A stretch of 64,000 nucleotides of DNA from Methylobacter sp. (GCA_024636505.1 JAGXGY010000039.1:1-64000), one strand, 5' to 3'; shown: positions 27,101 through 36,263, counted from the first letter of the stretch. Notes: generated from the sequence alone by a model not told the origin. Numbers and translations are program-made.

Positions 27101-29486
27101 TCGCCCCGATCGGCAACAGAACGTCTGGGCGCTGGTCAATGCCGACCCGGTATTCGGCAAGGACGGCGCGATAGACCAAGTTATCGTCACCTTTATCGAC
27201 ATTACCGAGCGCAAGCAGGCCGAACGCCGCCTGTGGCTGATGGATTTCGCGCTGAACCAGGTCCGCGAAGCCGTCTATATCATCGATATACCGAGCCAAG
27301 ACTTCATCAGCGTCAACGACGAAGCTTGCCGGGCCTTGGGTTACAGCCGCGAGGAGCTATTGACGATGAACGTTTTGGACATCGACCCCGACGGCGACCG
27401 CGCTGAACTGCAGCAACTGCAACATGCGATAGATGACGGCGACTTGACCGTATTCGAGCGCCGCCATAAAACCAAGGACGGGCGCATCTTTCCGGTTGAA
27501 ATCAGTGCCAAGGTTTTCGATTACGAAGACCGACCGATCAGCATTGCTTTGGCGCGCGACATCACCGAGCGCAAGTTGGCCGAAAATGAAATCCGCACCC
27601 TGAACGCCCGTCTGGAGCAACGGGTACAGGAACGCACCGAAGAATTGCGTCGACAAACTCATTATCTGCGCACCTTGATCGACACACTGCCGATGCTCGC
27701 TTGGCTTAAAGATAAGGACAGCCGGTTCCTGGTCGTCAATCAGATGATGGCATTGGCTTGCACTCTCAGTGTGGACGAAATGGTCGGCAAATCTGACCTG
27801 GATTGTTGGCCGCGCGAATATGCCGAGTCTTACCGCGCCGTCGATTCGGAAGTCATGGCGACCGGTCGGCGCAAGATCGTGGAAGAAACTTTTGTCGATA
27901 CGCGCAATAACATCATCTGGGTGGAAACCTTCAAGGCGCCGGTTTTGGATGAAGACGGCAGCGTATTAGGAACAGTGGGCATTGCCCGCGATATCAGCGA
28001 CCGCAGAGCCTTGGAGATGGCGCGGGAATCTGCATTGGCCGAGGCCGAGCGGCTGGCGCAACTGCGCAGCCAATTTATGGCGCGGATGAGTCACGAACTG
28101 CGTACGCCGCTGAACGGTATTATGGGCTACGCCCGGATATTGCTGGGAGAAAACCGGAAAAATGAACGCCAGCTCATGATGTTGAACGTGATCCAGCAAA
28201 GCGGCGAATATCTGCTGAATCTGATTAACGACACTCTGGATTTCGCCAAGATTGAGGCGGGCAAGCAGGAATTGAGCTTGAGCGAGATCCAGTTGCCGCG
28301 CTTTCTGGGTAATATCGTCAGTATCATCACTATCAGGGCGGAGCAGAAGGGCTTGTTTTTCGTTTACGATATTGATGCGGATGTGCCGACTGGGATACGC
28401 GCAGACGAGACGCGGCTTAGGCAGGTGCTGCTTAACTTGCTGTCCAACGCCGTCAAATACAGCGAACGGGGTCAAATCAGCCTGAAGGTGACGGTATTGG
28501 AGAAGCACTTTCCAGAGGAGCATGCCGAGCCGGGGAGTTTGTTACGCTTTGAAGTTCAGGATAGCGGTTACGGTATTGAGGCTGGACAATTGGAAACTGT
28601 TTTCCAAGCTTTTGAGCAAGCCGGAGACAGGCAGCGCCATACCGGCGGCACCGGCCTGGGATTGCCGATCAGCCGCGAGCTTGTCAAACTAATGGGCAGC
28701 GATATTCATGTCGTCAGCCGAGTCGGCGAGGGCAGTACCTTTTGGTTCGATCTTGACGCCCCGGTTGTTGATGTCTTGGGGGACATCATGGTTGACGAGC
28801 AGCATGTCGTCGGATACCAAGGCATGCGACGGCGGGTTCTAGTGGTGGATGACATCGATATAAACAGGGCATTGCTGATTGAAATACTCAGCCGCTTGGG
28901 CTTCGAAACCTGCGAGGCGGCAAGCGGCAGAGCGTGCCTAGATAGCGTCGAGACGCAAACGCCGGATCTTATTTTGCTGGATATGGTCATGCCTGAAATG
29001 GATGGATTGGAAACTGCGCGCCGTTTGCGTAGCTTGCCGGGTTTCGGGCAAACGCCGATTATCGCTGTTTCGGCTAGCGCCTCTAGTAGTGATGTTGCCG
29101 AAGCGATGAAAGCCGAAATAAACGTTTTTCTGTCCAAGCCTATCGATATAAAAAGCTTGACGGCGCAACTCGCAGCGCTATTAAAACTCGACTGGATTTA
29201 CCCGCTGCCCGAAACCGGAGTGTCGCCGCAACACCGGCTTAACGAAGCACTGGCTGCACCGCCGCTGGAGGAAATGAATATGTTACATCGTCTGGCGCAG
29301 GAAGGCAGTATGCGCGATATTATCCGGCAGACCACGCATCTGGAAAGACTTGACCCGCGCTATCGCCCGTTTGCCGAGCAGTTACGCGCTTTGGCGCAAG
29401 GTTACCAATCCAAAGCTATTCTGGATTTGGTGGAACGCTATATCAACGGAATGACTCAACCGCAGGTTGATACGGATGCGCACTGA
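24135..29486 (+). CDS. TPR / multi-PAS hybrid histidine kinase
   Basis: This is a giant membrane hybrid kinase (up to 1783 residues). Order: a hydrophobic leader ending VCGVAHA (about 75), TPR-like helical repeats predicted periplasmic (about 85-470), a membrane helix (about 485-507) and six PAS/PAC units (about 530-1295), most closing with an ITER(K/R) motif. The HisKA domain has MSHELRTPLNGIMGY and the ATPase has LLNLLSNAVKYS, DSGYGIE and GGTGLGLPIS. A receiver follows with LILLDMVMPEMDG, then a short helical tail. The start is uncertain. The track uses TTG at 24135, no in-frame ATG stands before the leader, and the 5' end may be altered. It lies ahead of a second kinase and a response regulator, probably one cascade. 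Confidence 0.87.
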   Translation: MLNLRVFSLSSCHPKSGDNFIFQRVKFRQPNAKPYRCGLHCAAVGITREERACVAKPVVWTLIFEVLMLVCGVAHADNALQQWRHKAGEIRLLAENDTQRAYAEAERLQAELPVDATPADRARLLNLLARIEVYRAQTDKAVLHIQQAMEIAKQHNDPVGQAEADLNTALNAVNQAKIDDAIAAAIDSLAVLDGVDRPDLLGEALLRMAMMYRCTDQLDESIMMSMQALDIARQSNNPLALTYAYQGLAIAYELSDHFNESGEYYRRMLEQARIAGSRLMEAFALMGLGYIHNNQGDLKIAESLIREAVAVFRAIDVPFSVNFSQFALADNLRKQKHYAEASLIFDEIIGRYRHYPNKIGLWWTLNARSSNRIDLGDAAGARRDVEQAYQLAKEIGVPLYLTDSAKRLAKIAAAKGDHRKAYRLILEASEIAAKAAKDTASMRVLQLTRRYQTESKQREIDKLNRHNKQQAAELKHHALERRWLSTVLGGSVVMLVGTVFFLVRLKRSHRRLATLNTQMLQAKNKLQATLDAIPDLMFEVGMDGRYYDCHSPQLGLLAAPAEQLLGRTVAEVMSADTAAVCLAALREAHEKSISFGRQLLLSLPHGDFWFELSVAAKPSVAGEEPRFIVMSRNITERKHMEDALLISRQILTEAQRIAHIGSWELDLETNALSWSDEIFRIFEIGQEQFGASYQSFIEIIHPDDREAVDCAYTESVENRQPYEIEHRLMMADGRIKHVLEHGETHYTDNGKPLYSLGTVQDITEHKQAADALVAREREFRTLAESLPDNVVCYDREGRAIYVNPVLEKTLGANASKMLGTTVRERFPNGDYDDYAQLLDSVLVSGENGEIEKIVTPPYKDAHMIHSIRMVAERDDNGEIIGVLAIGRDITERKLAEETLRDSEEKYRTLIEKIQAAVIVHDADTQILVSNPVAREILGLTADQLYGKTAIDPAWHFHHEDGRRLTPEEYPVNQVLVSGKALKNCVLSVHRPDRQQNVWALVNADPVFGKDGAIDQVIVTFIDITERKQAERRLWLMDFALNQVREAVYIIDIPSQDFISVNDEACRALGYSREELLTMNVLDIDPDGDRAELQQLQHAIDDGDLTVFERRHKTKDGRIFPVEISAKVFDYEDRPISIALARDITERKLAENEIRTLNARLEQRVQERTEELRRQTHYLRTLIDTLPMLAWLKDKDSRFLVVNQMMALACTLSVDEMVGKSDLDCWPREYAESYRAVDSEVMATGRRKIVEETFVDTRNNIIWVETFKAPVLDEDGSVLGTVGIARDISDRRALEMARESALAEAERLAQLRSQFMARMSHELRTPLNGIMGYARILLGENRKNERQLMMLNVIQQSGEYLLNLINDTLDFAKIEAGKQELSLSEIQLPRFLGNIVSIITIRAEQKGLFFVYDIDADVPTGIRADETRLRQVLLNLLSNAVKYSERGQISLKVTVLEKHFPEEHAEPGSLLRFEVQDSGYGIEAGQLETVFQAFEQAGDRQRHTGGTGLGLPISRELVKLMGSDIHVVSRVGEGSTFWFDLDAPVVDVLGDIMVDEQHVVGYQGMRRRVLVVDDIDINRALLIEILSRLGFETCEAASGRACLDSVETQTPDLILLDMVMPEMDGLETARRLRSLPGFGQTPIIAVSASASSSDVAEAMKAEINVFLSKPIDIKSLTAQLAALLKLDWIYPLPETGVSPQHRLNEALAAPPLEEMNMLHRLAQEGSMRDIIRQTTHLERLDPRYRPFAEQLRALAQGYQSKAILDLVERYINGMTQPQVDTDAH

Positions 29487-29502
29487 GGGTATGAAAATGA
29501 GA

Positions 29503-29560
29503 CAAAAGGCCAAAGGCTAAGAGCGGTCCTGTTGAAACCCGGTTTTTTCGCCTTTAGCCC
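29503..29560. repeat. aaaggc-type inverted repeat behind the hybrid kinase
   Basis: caaaaggccaaaggctaa and cgcctttagccc form imperfect complementary arms about 15 bp behind the kinase stop. It belongs to the same family as the repeats at 18855, 31605 and 45430. Confidence 0.6.
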
Positions 29561-29626
29561 GATCTGTTTAATCTGTGTTGATTTGCGGCTGAATAGTTAT
29601 GACGTTTTTTTTAACCGATTTTTTTT

Positions 29627-31606
29627 GTGGAATCACCTGTGAGTAATGAGACCTTACCCGATACGCCCACTATTTTAATCATTGACGATACCCCTGCCAA
29701 TCTTGGCGTGGTAGTGGAAACTCTGGATGGCCGCAGTTACCGGCTGGTGGTGGCTCAGGATGGCGAGGAGGGCTTGCAACGCGCCGTTTTCGTACAACCG
29801 GATCTGATCCTGCTGGATGTGATGATGCCGGGTATGGACGGTTTCGAAGTCTGCCGTCGTTTAAAGCATAATGCCGATACAGCTGACATACCGGTAATTT
29901 TTATGACCGCATTGGCAGAAACCGAACATAAAATCACCGGATTTAAGGTGGGCGGCGTCGATTACATTACCAAGCCGATGCAGATTGAAGAAGTTATAGC
30001 GCGAGTGGGTACCCATCTCAACTTGAGATCCATGCAGCGCCAATTGCAAGCACAGAACATGCAATTGCAAAGGCATCAGGCGGAACTGGAACAGCAGGTT
30101 AGGCATCGTACCGCCGAACTGAGAACCAGTAACCGCCTACTGCATGAGGAAATCGACGAGCGCAAGCGGATTGAAGAGGCGCTGGCGTTGCGCGAGCGCA
30201 AATTTCGCACCTTGGCCGAAAATGCACCGGATAATATCGCCCGTTACGACTGCGATGCACGGATCCGTTACATAAACCCGGTGATGGAGCGCACCTTGGG
30301 TCGGTCCATGAAAGAGCTGGCAGGCAAGCGCCCCGACGAGTTGCGTCCATTAAGTGAGGGTATGCAGCACTATCAGCGAGTGTTGGAGCGGGTCATCGCC
30401 ACCGGCGAGTCGGCGGAATTCGAATTGATCGGCGAATCGATTGGCGGGGACCGCACTCTCTACGATTTGATCCGGTTTGCGCCGGAGTTAGACGACTGCG
30501 GCCGGGTCATAGGAGTAATCGCCATTGGTCGTGACTACACCGAGCAGAAACGGCTGGAACAGGAACTGGTGTGTCGTGAGCGGGAATTCCGTACCTTGGC
30601 GGAAAACTCGCCGGACGTGATTGTGCGCTATGACCGGGACTGTCGGCACATCTATATCAATCCGGCCTATGAACATCAAACCGGAATCCCGCTGGAAACG
30701 GCATGGAACAAGACGCCGAACGAGGTTTGGAAAGCGCTGATGCCGTGCGAGGAATTCATAACCCGTCTTAAGCGCGTGATGGAGAGCGGGGAACCGGATC
30801 GTATCCTGCTTGAATGGCATGGGCGGGACGGCAGCCTGGTCAGTCATGACATGCATGCGGTGGCCGAATACGACGAAGAACGGCAAGTCATCGGTGCGCT
30901 GGCCATCGGGCACAATATTACCGAGCTCAAGGCGACCGAACGGCGTCTGGAAGAGTCGCGCACCCAATTGCGCTCGTTGACCGTCAAGCGCGAAGAAGCG
31001 CGTGAGGAAGAGCGCAAACGCATCGCCCGCGAAATCCATGACGAGCTGGGCCAGCTGCTCAATGTGCTGCGGCTCAATGTCACCACCCTCGATTTCCGTT
31101 TTGGCGATGCTAACTCCGACTTGCGCGACAAAACCCATAAAATGGTAGGCACCATAGATCAGGCCATTTTGATGGTGCGCAGCCTTGCCACCCGCCTGAG
31201 GCCGGCAGTGTTGAGTTCCGGAATCGTTTATGCCCTGGACTGGCTGGTGCAGGAATATGCAGAAAACACCGGCATCGTTGGTAAGCTGCATTTACCCGCC
31301 GAAGACATTTCTCTCGACGAAGACCGTGCAATGCTAGTGTTCCGCATCGTTCAGGAGTCGCTGACCAATGTATTGCGCCACTCCGGCGCGCATCGCGTCG
31401 ATATTACCTTGCGCAGTGTAGCGGGTACCTACGAAGTGGAAATACAAGATAACGGTCAGGGGTTTGATCCAGGCAATATCGACAGGCCTAATGCTTTCGG
31501 CATTGTCGGTATGCGTGAACGAGCGCTGATATTGAAAGGGACGCTGGATATTGCCAATGCGAAAGGGGGCGGTACTGTATTGAAATTGGGCATACCTATT
31601 GAATAA
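29627..31606 (+). CDS. receiver-PAS-PAS-HisKA_3 sensor kinase
   Basis: This 659-residue cytoplasmic kinase has no membrane segment. An N-terminal receiver (about 15-130; DLILLDVMMPGMDG) is joined by a coiled coil (135-190) to two PAS domains (about 195-440), then a NarX-type HisKA_3 (about 465-535; RKRIAREIHDELGQLLN) and an ATPase (about 565-655; DNGQGFD, GIVGMRERA). HisKA_3 kinases usually act on LuxR/NarL-type regulators, and one is encoded 212 bp downstream. The receiver could accept phosphate from the hybrid kinase upstream, giving a two-kinase relay. The annotated GTG at 29627 has no good site before it; GTG at 29639 (MSNETLPDTP) with ggaa in front is at least as likely. Confidence 0.9.
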   Translation: MESPVSNETLPDTPTILIIDDTPANLGVVVETLDGRSYRLVVAQDGEEGLQRAVFVQPDLILLDVMMPGMDGFEVCRRLKHNADTADIPVIFMTALAETEHKITGFKVGGVDYITKPMQIEEVIARVGTHLNLRSMQRQLQAQNMQLQRHQAELEQQVRHRTAELRTSNRLLHEEIDERKRIEEALALRERKFRTLAENAPDNIARYDCDARIRYINPVMERTLGRSMKELAGKRPDELRPLSEGMQHYQRVLERVIATGESAEFELIGESIGGDRTLYDLIRFAPELDDCGRVIGVIAIGRDYTEQKRLEQELVCREREFRTLAENSPDVIVRYDRDCRHIYINPAYEHQTGIPLETAWNKTPNEVWKALMPCEEFITRLKRVMESGEPDRILLEWHGRDGSLVSHDMHAVAEYDEERQVIGALAIGHNITELKATERRLEESRTQLRSLTVKREEAREEERKRIAREIHDELGQLLNVLRLNVTTLDFRFGDANSDLRDKTHKMVGTIDQAILMVRSLATRLRPAVLSSGIVYALDWLVQEYAENTGIVGKLHLPAEDISLDEDRAMLVFRIVQESLTNVLRHSGAHRVDITLRSVAGTYEVEIQDNGQGFDPGNIDRPNAFGIVGMRERALILKGTLDIANAKGGGTVLKLGIPIE

Positions 31607-31790
31607 AGGCTAAAGGCTATTAAGCCATTGACACCGTAGGAGCGGGCCAGGTCCGAGACATTTGGGCAGCGATTGCAGAGTTGTAGCCCTTTCATCGCGG
31701 CATGGCCCGCTCCTACAACTTAATGGCATTGGAGCTAGGGGGGCTGTGTTAAAGCTTGGTTTTTTTGCCCTTTGCCTTTCGCCTTTTTTA
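31605..31790. repeat. nested inverted repeats between kinase and regulator
   Basis: The outer pair is aaaggctaaaggctatt (31605-31622) with gccctttgcctttcgcc (31765-31781). Nested inside is a separate hairpin, gtaggagcgggcca (31636) with tggcccgctcctac (ending 31716). A REP-like element therefore appears to sit inside an aaaggc-type element. It fills the 212-bp gap and could partly terminate transcription between kinase and regulator. Confidence 0.65.
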
Positions 31791-31818
31791 TAAAAAATAA
31801 ATAAATGGAGTAAACAAA

Positions 31819-32451
31819 ATGATACGGTTATTGATCGTCGACGATCATGCATTGATGCGCGAGGGGCTTAAACAACTTTTTGAGGGTGAAGCGGACATCG
31901 CGGTCAGCGCGGAGGCCGGTAGCGGCGAAGAAGCGCTAAGGGTTCTGCAAAATCAAACGGTTGATTTGGTTTTGCTGGACATCTCCATTCCCGGTATTCA
32001 TGGCGCGGAGCTGATAACGAAAATCAGGGAACGCCCAAATAGTCCGCCGATCCTGGTGTTGAGCATGCACAATGAGCCGCAGATTGCCAAACGCAAACTC
32101 AAGGCAGGCGCTTCCGGCTATATCACCAAGGATAGTTCGCCAAAGGATCTGCTGGGAGCGATACGCAAGGTGGCTTCCGGGGGGCGATACATTGCGGCCG
32201 ACATTGCCGAAAAAATCGCTTTTCAAGTCAGTGCGACCGGTCCGCTGGTACCGCATGAGCTATTGTCCGGCCGTGAACTGGTCATCCTGCGGATGCTGGC
32301 CAAAGGCAAAAAGGTCAGTGAAATTGCCAGGGAACTCGATATCAGCAGCAAGACCGTTAGCACCCACAAGGCAAGGTTGATGCAAAAAATGCATATCGAC
32401 AACGATGTCAAACTCATACAGTACACCATCGCCCACGGCATGACGGTATAA
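31819..32451 (+). CDS. NarL/LuxR-family response regulator
   Basis: This 210-residue regulator has a receiver (1-120; LIVDDHALMREGL, phosphoacceptor in VDLVLLDISIPG, conserved Lys in GASGYITKDS) and a LuxR-type helix-turn-helix (about 148-205; GRELVILRMLAKGKKVSEIA, then SSKTVSTHKARLMQKM). It should bind promoter DNA when phosphorylated. The likely kinase is the HisKA_3 protein upstream. A good tggagt site precedes the ATG by 7 bases. Target genes are not evident. Confidence 0.94.
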   Translation: MIRLLIVDDHALMREGLKQLFEGEADIAVSAEAGSGEEALRVLQNQTVDLVLLDISIPGIHGAELITKIRERPNSPPILVLSMHNEPQIAKRKLKAGASGYITKDSSPKDLLGAIRKVASGGRYIAADIAEKIAFQVSATGPLVPHELLSGRELVILRMLAKGKKVSEIARELDISSKTVSTHKARLMQKMHIDNDVKLIQYTIAHGMTV

Positions 32452-32745
32452 AAACAACTGGCTTGTAGTCGATTTCCGATAAGCATTGCAGCGTTTCAAT
32501 GTAGGTCTATTCCTATTCAAACTAGGTGTTCGCCGATTGTGACTATCGACTATATCATTCAAAGTAAGCACACCTAAGCCGACCGGTTAAGTCGGGAAAG
32601 CTTTAGGCTTTGGACGATGGGTGTTCGGGAAAATCGTGGATATAAGCCATGTACTTTCTTGATGTGCAGTTTGTAACCCTGTTTCTCTGCCAGCGCAGGG
32701 TACCGGCATCGTTTGGTTGATAATCCTTAGTCATCAGGAATTTCC

Positions 32746-32949
32746 ATGTGCATTTGTCTATGTTTCGATGTTTCCGCATCAGAAGTAAAAAAGGCCATTA
32801 GAGACGGTCACGATTCAATAGAAAAGCTGTCTGAACATATACAGGTTGGCAGTCATTGCGGAGGCTGTATTGGGCGTATCGAGGGAATTCTGGAGAAGAA
32901 AAAAATAGTAGCTTGCGGTGGTCGTTGCGAATTTTTTAATCGACGTTAA
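32746..32949 (+). CDS. BFD-like [2Fe-2S] ferredoxin
   Basis: This 67-residue protein matches bacterioferritin-associated ferredoxins: cysteines at 4 and 6 (CxC), then 38 and 41 (SHCGGC), giving the four-cysteine [2Fe-2S] set around a small helical domain. BFD proteins reduce bacterioferritin to release stored iron. It departs slightly from the consensus by an extra Cys at 2 and a lysine-rich tail. No bacterioferritin gene is nearby. It stands alone between the response regulator and the decayed chemotaxis operon, with a caggaa site before the ATG. Confidence 0.82.
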   Translation: MCICLCFDVSASEVKKAIRDGHDSIEKLSEHIQVGSHCGGCIGRIEGILEKKKIVACGGRCEFFNRR

Positions 32950-33420
32950 AGCCGCAGTCAGCCCGCGAACGGGATATGCAAGCTCACAGACATTCAGCGC
33001 TTCAAAGCAATGCGCTTACCTGCAACGGCCTGTGGCGCGCCTGAAAGTAAAGCGTAACTTCCGTCGTCACTGCCCGGCGTCTGCTATGCAAATTACGACT
33101 TCAATGTAGTCTATTCCTTACAAGAACTTGCTTTCTTCCGTATAGGGCAATTCCTGCTTAAATTCGGAGCGCCCCGATTGTGGGTGCTGTCGGATAAGTT
33201 CAGACTCTCCGGTCATTCAATAACCATGCGGGATTGTCTGTCGGCGGGTGAAAACTTATCGTAAAAATCGGGGAATCGTCAGTATGTTGAAAACAAGCCA
33301 AAACTATAGATAAAAGATTTGGGCGATCGGAATTTCCCCCAATATCTTCGGCTGGCGGCTGTTGTATCGATTGCTCGTAAATAAATAGTGTTAATCAAGG
33401 ATTGTTGAGGAAAGTGCAAT
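32950..33420. other. 471-bp gap before the decayed chemotaxis operon
   Basis: I found no gene with family resemblance; the tracked 63-residue ORF has no recognisable features. Short segments (ctattcct, gcgccccgattgtg) echo sequence at 32500-32540, suggesting an old partial duplication flanking the ferredoxin gene. The former promoter of the chemotaxis operon should lie in the last 150 bp. Confidence 0.4.
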
Positions 33421-34738
33421 ATGAAGGAACCGATGAAATTTTATCGAAACGAGTATTGGCTGGTGTTTCCGTTACTGGCGTCCGGCGGACTGGGTGCGAT
33501 AGGCATTGCAGTTTTCAGTCGTTTTGTCATGACTGGTTGGGTTATGGCGGCCGGTTTGGTCATTATGACTGTGTCGGCTTGTGTTACTGGAGCCGTAACC
33601 GCTATCGGATGTCATTGCACACTATCGAACAGGGTTTGTTTGAAGATTTGCAACAGAAAAATGAGGAAGTCATCAAGGCCTTGCGGGATGCGCATCATGA
33701 AGCCGTTTTGCTGGCTAGCGCCCGGCAAGTCGAGGCGGAGCGCATGCATCTCAAGGCATTAAGCACCGATTTAGCGCGACGTTTCGAAGCATTGTCAAAA
33801 CGTCTCGGCGGACGGGAACAAGAAAAAACGGAGCAAGGCGATGCGGTGCATTTATCTGTCGAAACACAGATTGCAGATTTAGCGCAACGTTTCGATGCCT
33901 TGTCGAAGCGACTCGATGCCGCTGTTATCGCATCGCAAAACACCGTCGGCGGCGACCACGATTCAAGCGGCGGGATCGTAGAGCTGCTGAAAGACAGCTA
34001 GGTCGAGTTAAGCACTATCACCCAAGCGCTGGGCGCTTCATTGGAAGAAAAAGAAAAATTGTTGCGCTCAATCGAGGACTTGTCCGGCTTTACCGAACAA
34101 CTGAGCAAAATGGCCGGGGAAGTCAGCAGCATTGCCAGTCAGACTAACCTGTTGGCGCTGAATGCAGCTATTCAGGCGGCACGGGCCGGAGAGGGGGGGG
34201 GCGCGGCTTTTCAGTGGTTGCCGATGAAGTGAGGAAATTGTCGCGCTCATCCGGCGATGTCGGTAAGAAAATTACCGAGACCATCGAAGCGGTCAGCGAG
34301 GCGATCGAGGACACTTTAGTTGTTTCCCGGAAATTCGCCCGACAAGATGAAGAAACCTTAGGTAATGCGGAACGGATTATTGATTCGGTATTGAGGCGCT
34401 TCAGTCGGGCCGCATCCGGATTGACCGAATCCGAGGAGCTGTTGCGTACCGAAAACAACGCGATCAACTATGAAATATCCGATGTTTTTGTCGCTCTGCA
34501 GTTTCAGGATCGGGTCAGCCAGATTCTGGCGCTGGTCTGTGACGATCTGAATAAACTCGAACAGCATTTAAACGAGCTTAAAAGCCAACAAGCCGATGAG
34601 GGATCATCCCGCTCGGTGAATGTGGAGCAATGGCTGGAAGAGCTGTCCAAGACTTACACTATGGAAGAGCAACTTACGGCACACGATGGTACCAAAGCTG
34701 AGATCAAAACCGATCAACCCGGCATTACATTTTTTTAA
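33421..34738 (+). pseudogene. MCP-like chemoreceptor gene, broken
   Basis: Three reading frames must be joined. Frame 1 from ATG 33421 gives MKEPMKFYRNEYW and two membrane helices to about residue 60. Near 33590-33610 the sense passes to frame 3 (HTIEQGLFEDLQQKNEEVIK), a coiled coil. A TAG at 33999 interrupts it (KDS*VELSTITQ, easily a former CAG). The same frame continues through [20 protein letters not shown], the MCP tip. A run of nine G at 34193-34201 then shifts to frame 2 (VADEVRKLSRSSGDVGKKIT) to the TAA at 34738. The original was a membrane MCP-like protein of about 440 residues heading the operon. Three independent lesions make function very unlikely. Confidence 0.88.
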
Positions 34739-34748
34739 GGAGTTAACC

Positions 34749-35117
34749 ATGGCAAAAACAATACTGTTTGTAGAAGACTCAGCCTCGGTCAGGCAGGTGA
34801 TGAATAGCACCCTGACCCGCGAGGGCTACGATGTGATTCTGGCTTGCGACGGTCAGGACGCCTTGACCAGGCTGGACGGCAGCAAAATATACCTGATCAT
34901 CAGCGACGTGAACATGCCCAATATGGACGGCCTTACTTTTGTTAAGAGCGCCAAACAAATGCCCGCCTATAAATCCACCCCGATCATCATGCTGACTACC
35001 GAAACCCAGGAAGTGAAGATGAATGAAGGCAAAGCGGCCGACGTTAAAGCCTGGATCGTCAAGCCTTTTCAACCGGCACAGCTGCTGGCAGCGGATTCGC
35101 AGCTTATTCAGGCATAA
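34749..35117 (+). CDS. cheY: CheY-like response regulator
   Basis: This 122-residue single receiver domain has the acidic pair in FVEDSASVRQVM, phosphoacceptor Asp in LIISDVNMPNMDG, the switch Thr in MLTTETQ and Lys in WIVKPFQP. It carries phosphate from CheA to a flagellar or other output. The start is moved from the track to ATG 34749, preceded by aaggag at ideal distance; the upstream codons belong to the previous gene. It is intact and first in the run cheY-STAS-cheA', although its CheA partner here is destroyed. Another kinase would be needed for it to function. Confidence 0.93.
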   Translation: MAKTILFVEDSASVRQVMNSTLTREGYDVILACDGQDALTRLDGSKIYLIISDVNMPNMDGLTFVKSAKQMPAYKSTPIIMLTTETQEVKMNEGKAADVKAWIVKPFQPAQLLAADSQLIQA

Positions 35118-35133
35118 ATAACGGGAGCAACTG

Positions 35134-35460
35134 ATGGCGAACGTGAAAAGAAAACAACAGCAGAGCGGTCGCATCGCCATAGCCGGTGAATTGACCATTT
35201 ATACCGCTCTGGAATTGAAAGACAAATTTCTGGCGGGGTTGTTCACCACCGAGGAACTGGAGCTGGATTTATCCGGCGTCGGCGAAATCGATGCCGCCGG
35301 TCTGCAACTGCTGGTGATGATCAAACAGAAGACGGCGGTTGCAGGCAAGATTGTGCGCTTTACCGGTCACAGTCAGGTGGTGTTGGATATTCTGGAATTG
35401 TCCGGCTTGGCCGGTTTTTTCGGCGATCCGTTGCTGTTTGTCTATAAGTCCGCCGAGTAA
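35134..35460 (+). CDS. STAS-domain protein of the chemotaxis operon
   Basis: This 108-residue single STAS domain (about 12-105) has the conserved block LDLSGVGEIDAAGLQLLVMI. In SpoIIAA-type antagonists the matching site is D-S-S-G with a phosphorylated serine. Here it is D-A-A-G, so serine phosphorylation is not possible at that place. STAS genes of this kind are common between cheY and cheA in non-enteric chemosensory clusters, but their job is poorly known. The start follows the cheY stop by 16 bases with gggagc as the binding site. The reading frame is intact. Confidence 0.88.
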   Translation: MANVKRKQQQSGRIAIAGELTIYTALELKDKFLAGLFTTEELELDLSGVGEIDAAGLQLLVMIKQKTAVAGKIVRFTGHSQVVLDILELSGLAGFFGDPLLFVYKSAE

Positions 35461-35471
35461 GGTAAATCGAT

Positions 35472-36263
35472 ATGATCCCAGACGAATATCTACAAACCTT
35501 TGTTATTGAAGGCAGAAAATTGCTTCAGGAAATGGAAGAAGCTCTGCTTATCGTAGAGCAGGCGTCGGAAGATCCGGAAGTTATCAACGCCATATTCCGG
35601 GCGGCGCATACCATTAAAGGCTCGGCCGGTATGTTCGGCATCGACCATGTGGTGGTGTTTACCCATGCTGCGGAAAGCGTACTGGATAGGGTGCGTAGCG
35701 GCGATGTATCAATGAGTTCGGCGTTGGCGGCATTATTTATTGAAGCGCACGATCATTTGAAAGTATTGATCGATCATGTTGCCGAAGGCCGTCATCCCCC
35801 TGGCGAAATCGACAGTGACGGTAAAAGATTAATAGAGCAGCTGGATGAACACCTGAACGATGCGGCGGCGGACCAACCTGAAAATTCCGGCGAAATGGCC
35901 GAAAGCGCCGTCAAACTGTTGGATACCATGGTGCCGTCGATCAAAAACACTTCGGGCCTGGTGCAGGAAATCGCCGCAGCCTCCGAAGAGCAGTCGGCAG
36001 GCGTGAGCCAAATCAATACCGCGATGAACCAGCTCAACCAGATCACCCAGCAGAACGCCAGTTCATCGGAACAGTTGGCCGCCACTTCGGAACAGATGAG
36101 CGGACAGGCCGCGCAATTGCGGGAGCTGATGGCGTTCTTTACCGTGGCTGATAGTGCTGACGGGGTATTCTCAGTCAACAATATTAAGCCTTTCAAGTCT
36201 GCGGTTAAAAAAACGGCGGCGGCAATACAAAGGCTTAACGAAGCCGAATTGGTCGGGTTTTAG
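35472..36263 (+). pseudogene. cheA: CheA Hpt domain fused in frame to an MCP tail
   Basis: Residues 1-115 are the CheA phosphotransfer domain, including the phospho-histidine motif FRAAHTIKGSAGMFG (His 46). From about residue 136 the chain becomes the last part of an MCP signalling domain (VQEIAAASEEQSAGVSQINT, SEQLAATSEQMSGQAAQLRE) and its C-terminal tail. The CheA P2 region, dimerisation, ATPase and CheW-like domains are missing, together with anything originally between cheA and the MCP. An internal deletion of several kilobases from cheA into a downstream mcp explains this. The frame is open for 263 residues, so a chimeric protein may be made, but it cannot be a kinase. Called a pseudogene for that reason. 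Confidence 0.85.

Noticed and set aside
32452-32745. Possible riboswitch or leader before the BFD ferredoxin
   Set aside because: Some short inverted motifs exist, but no known riboswitch core was recognised.
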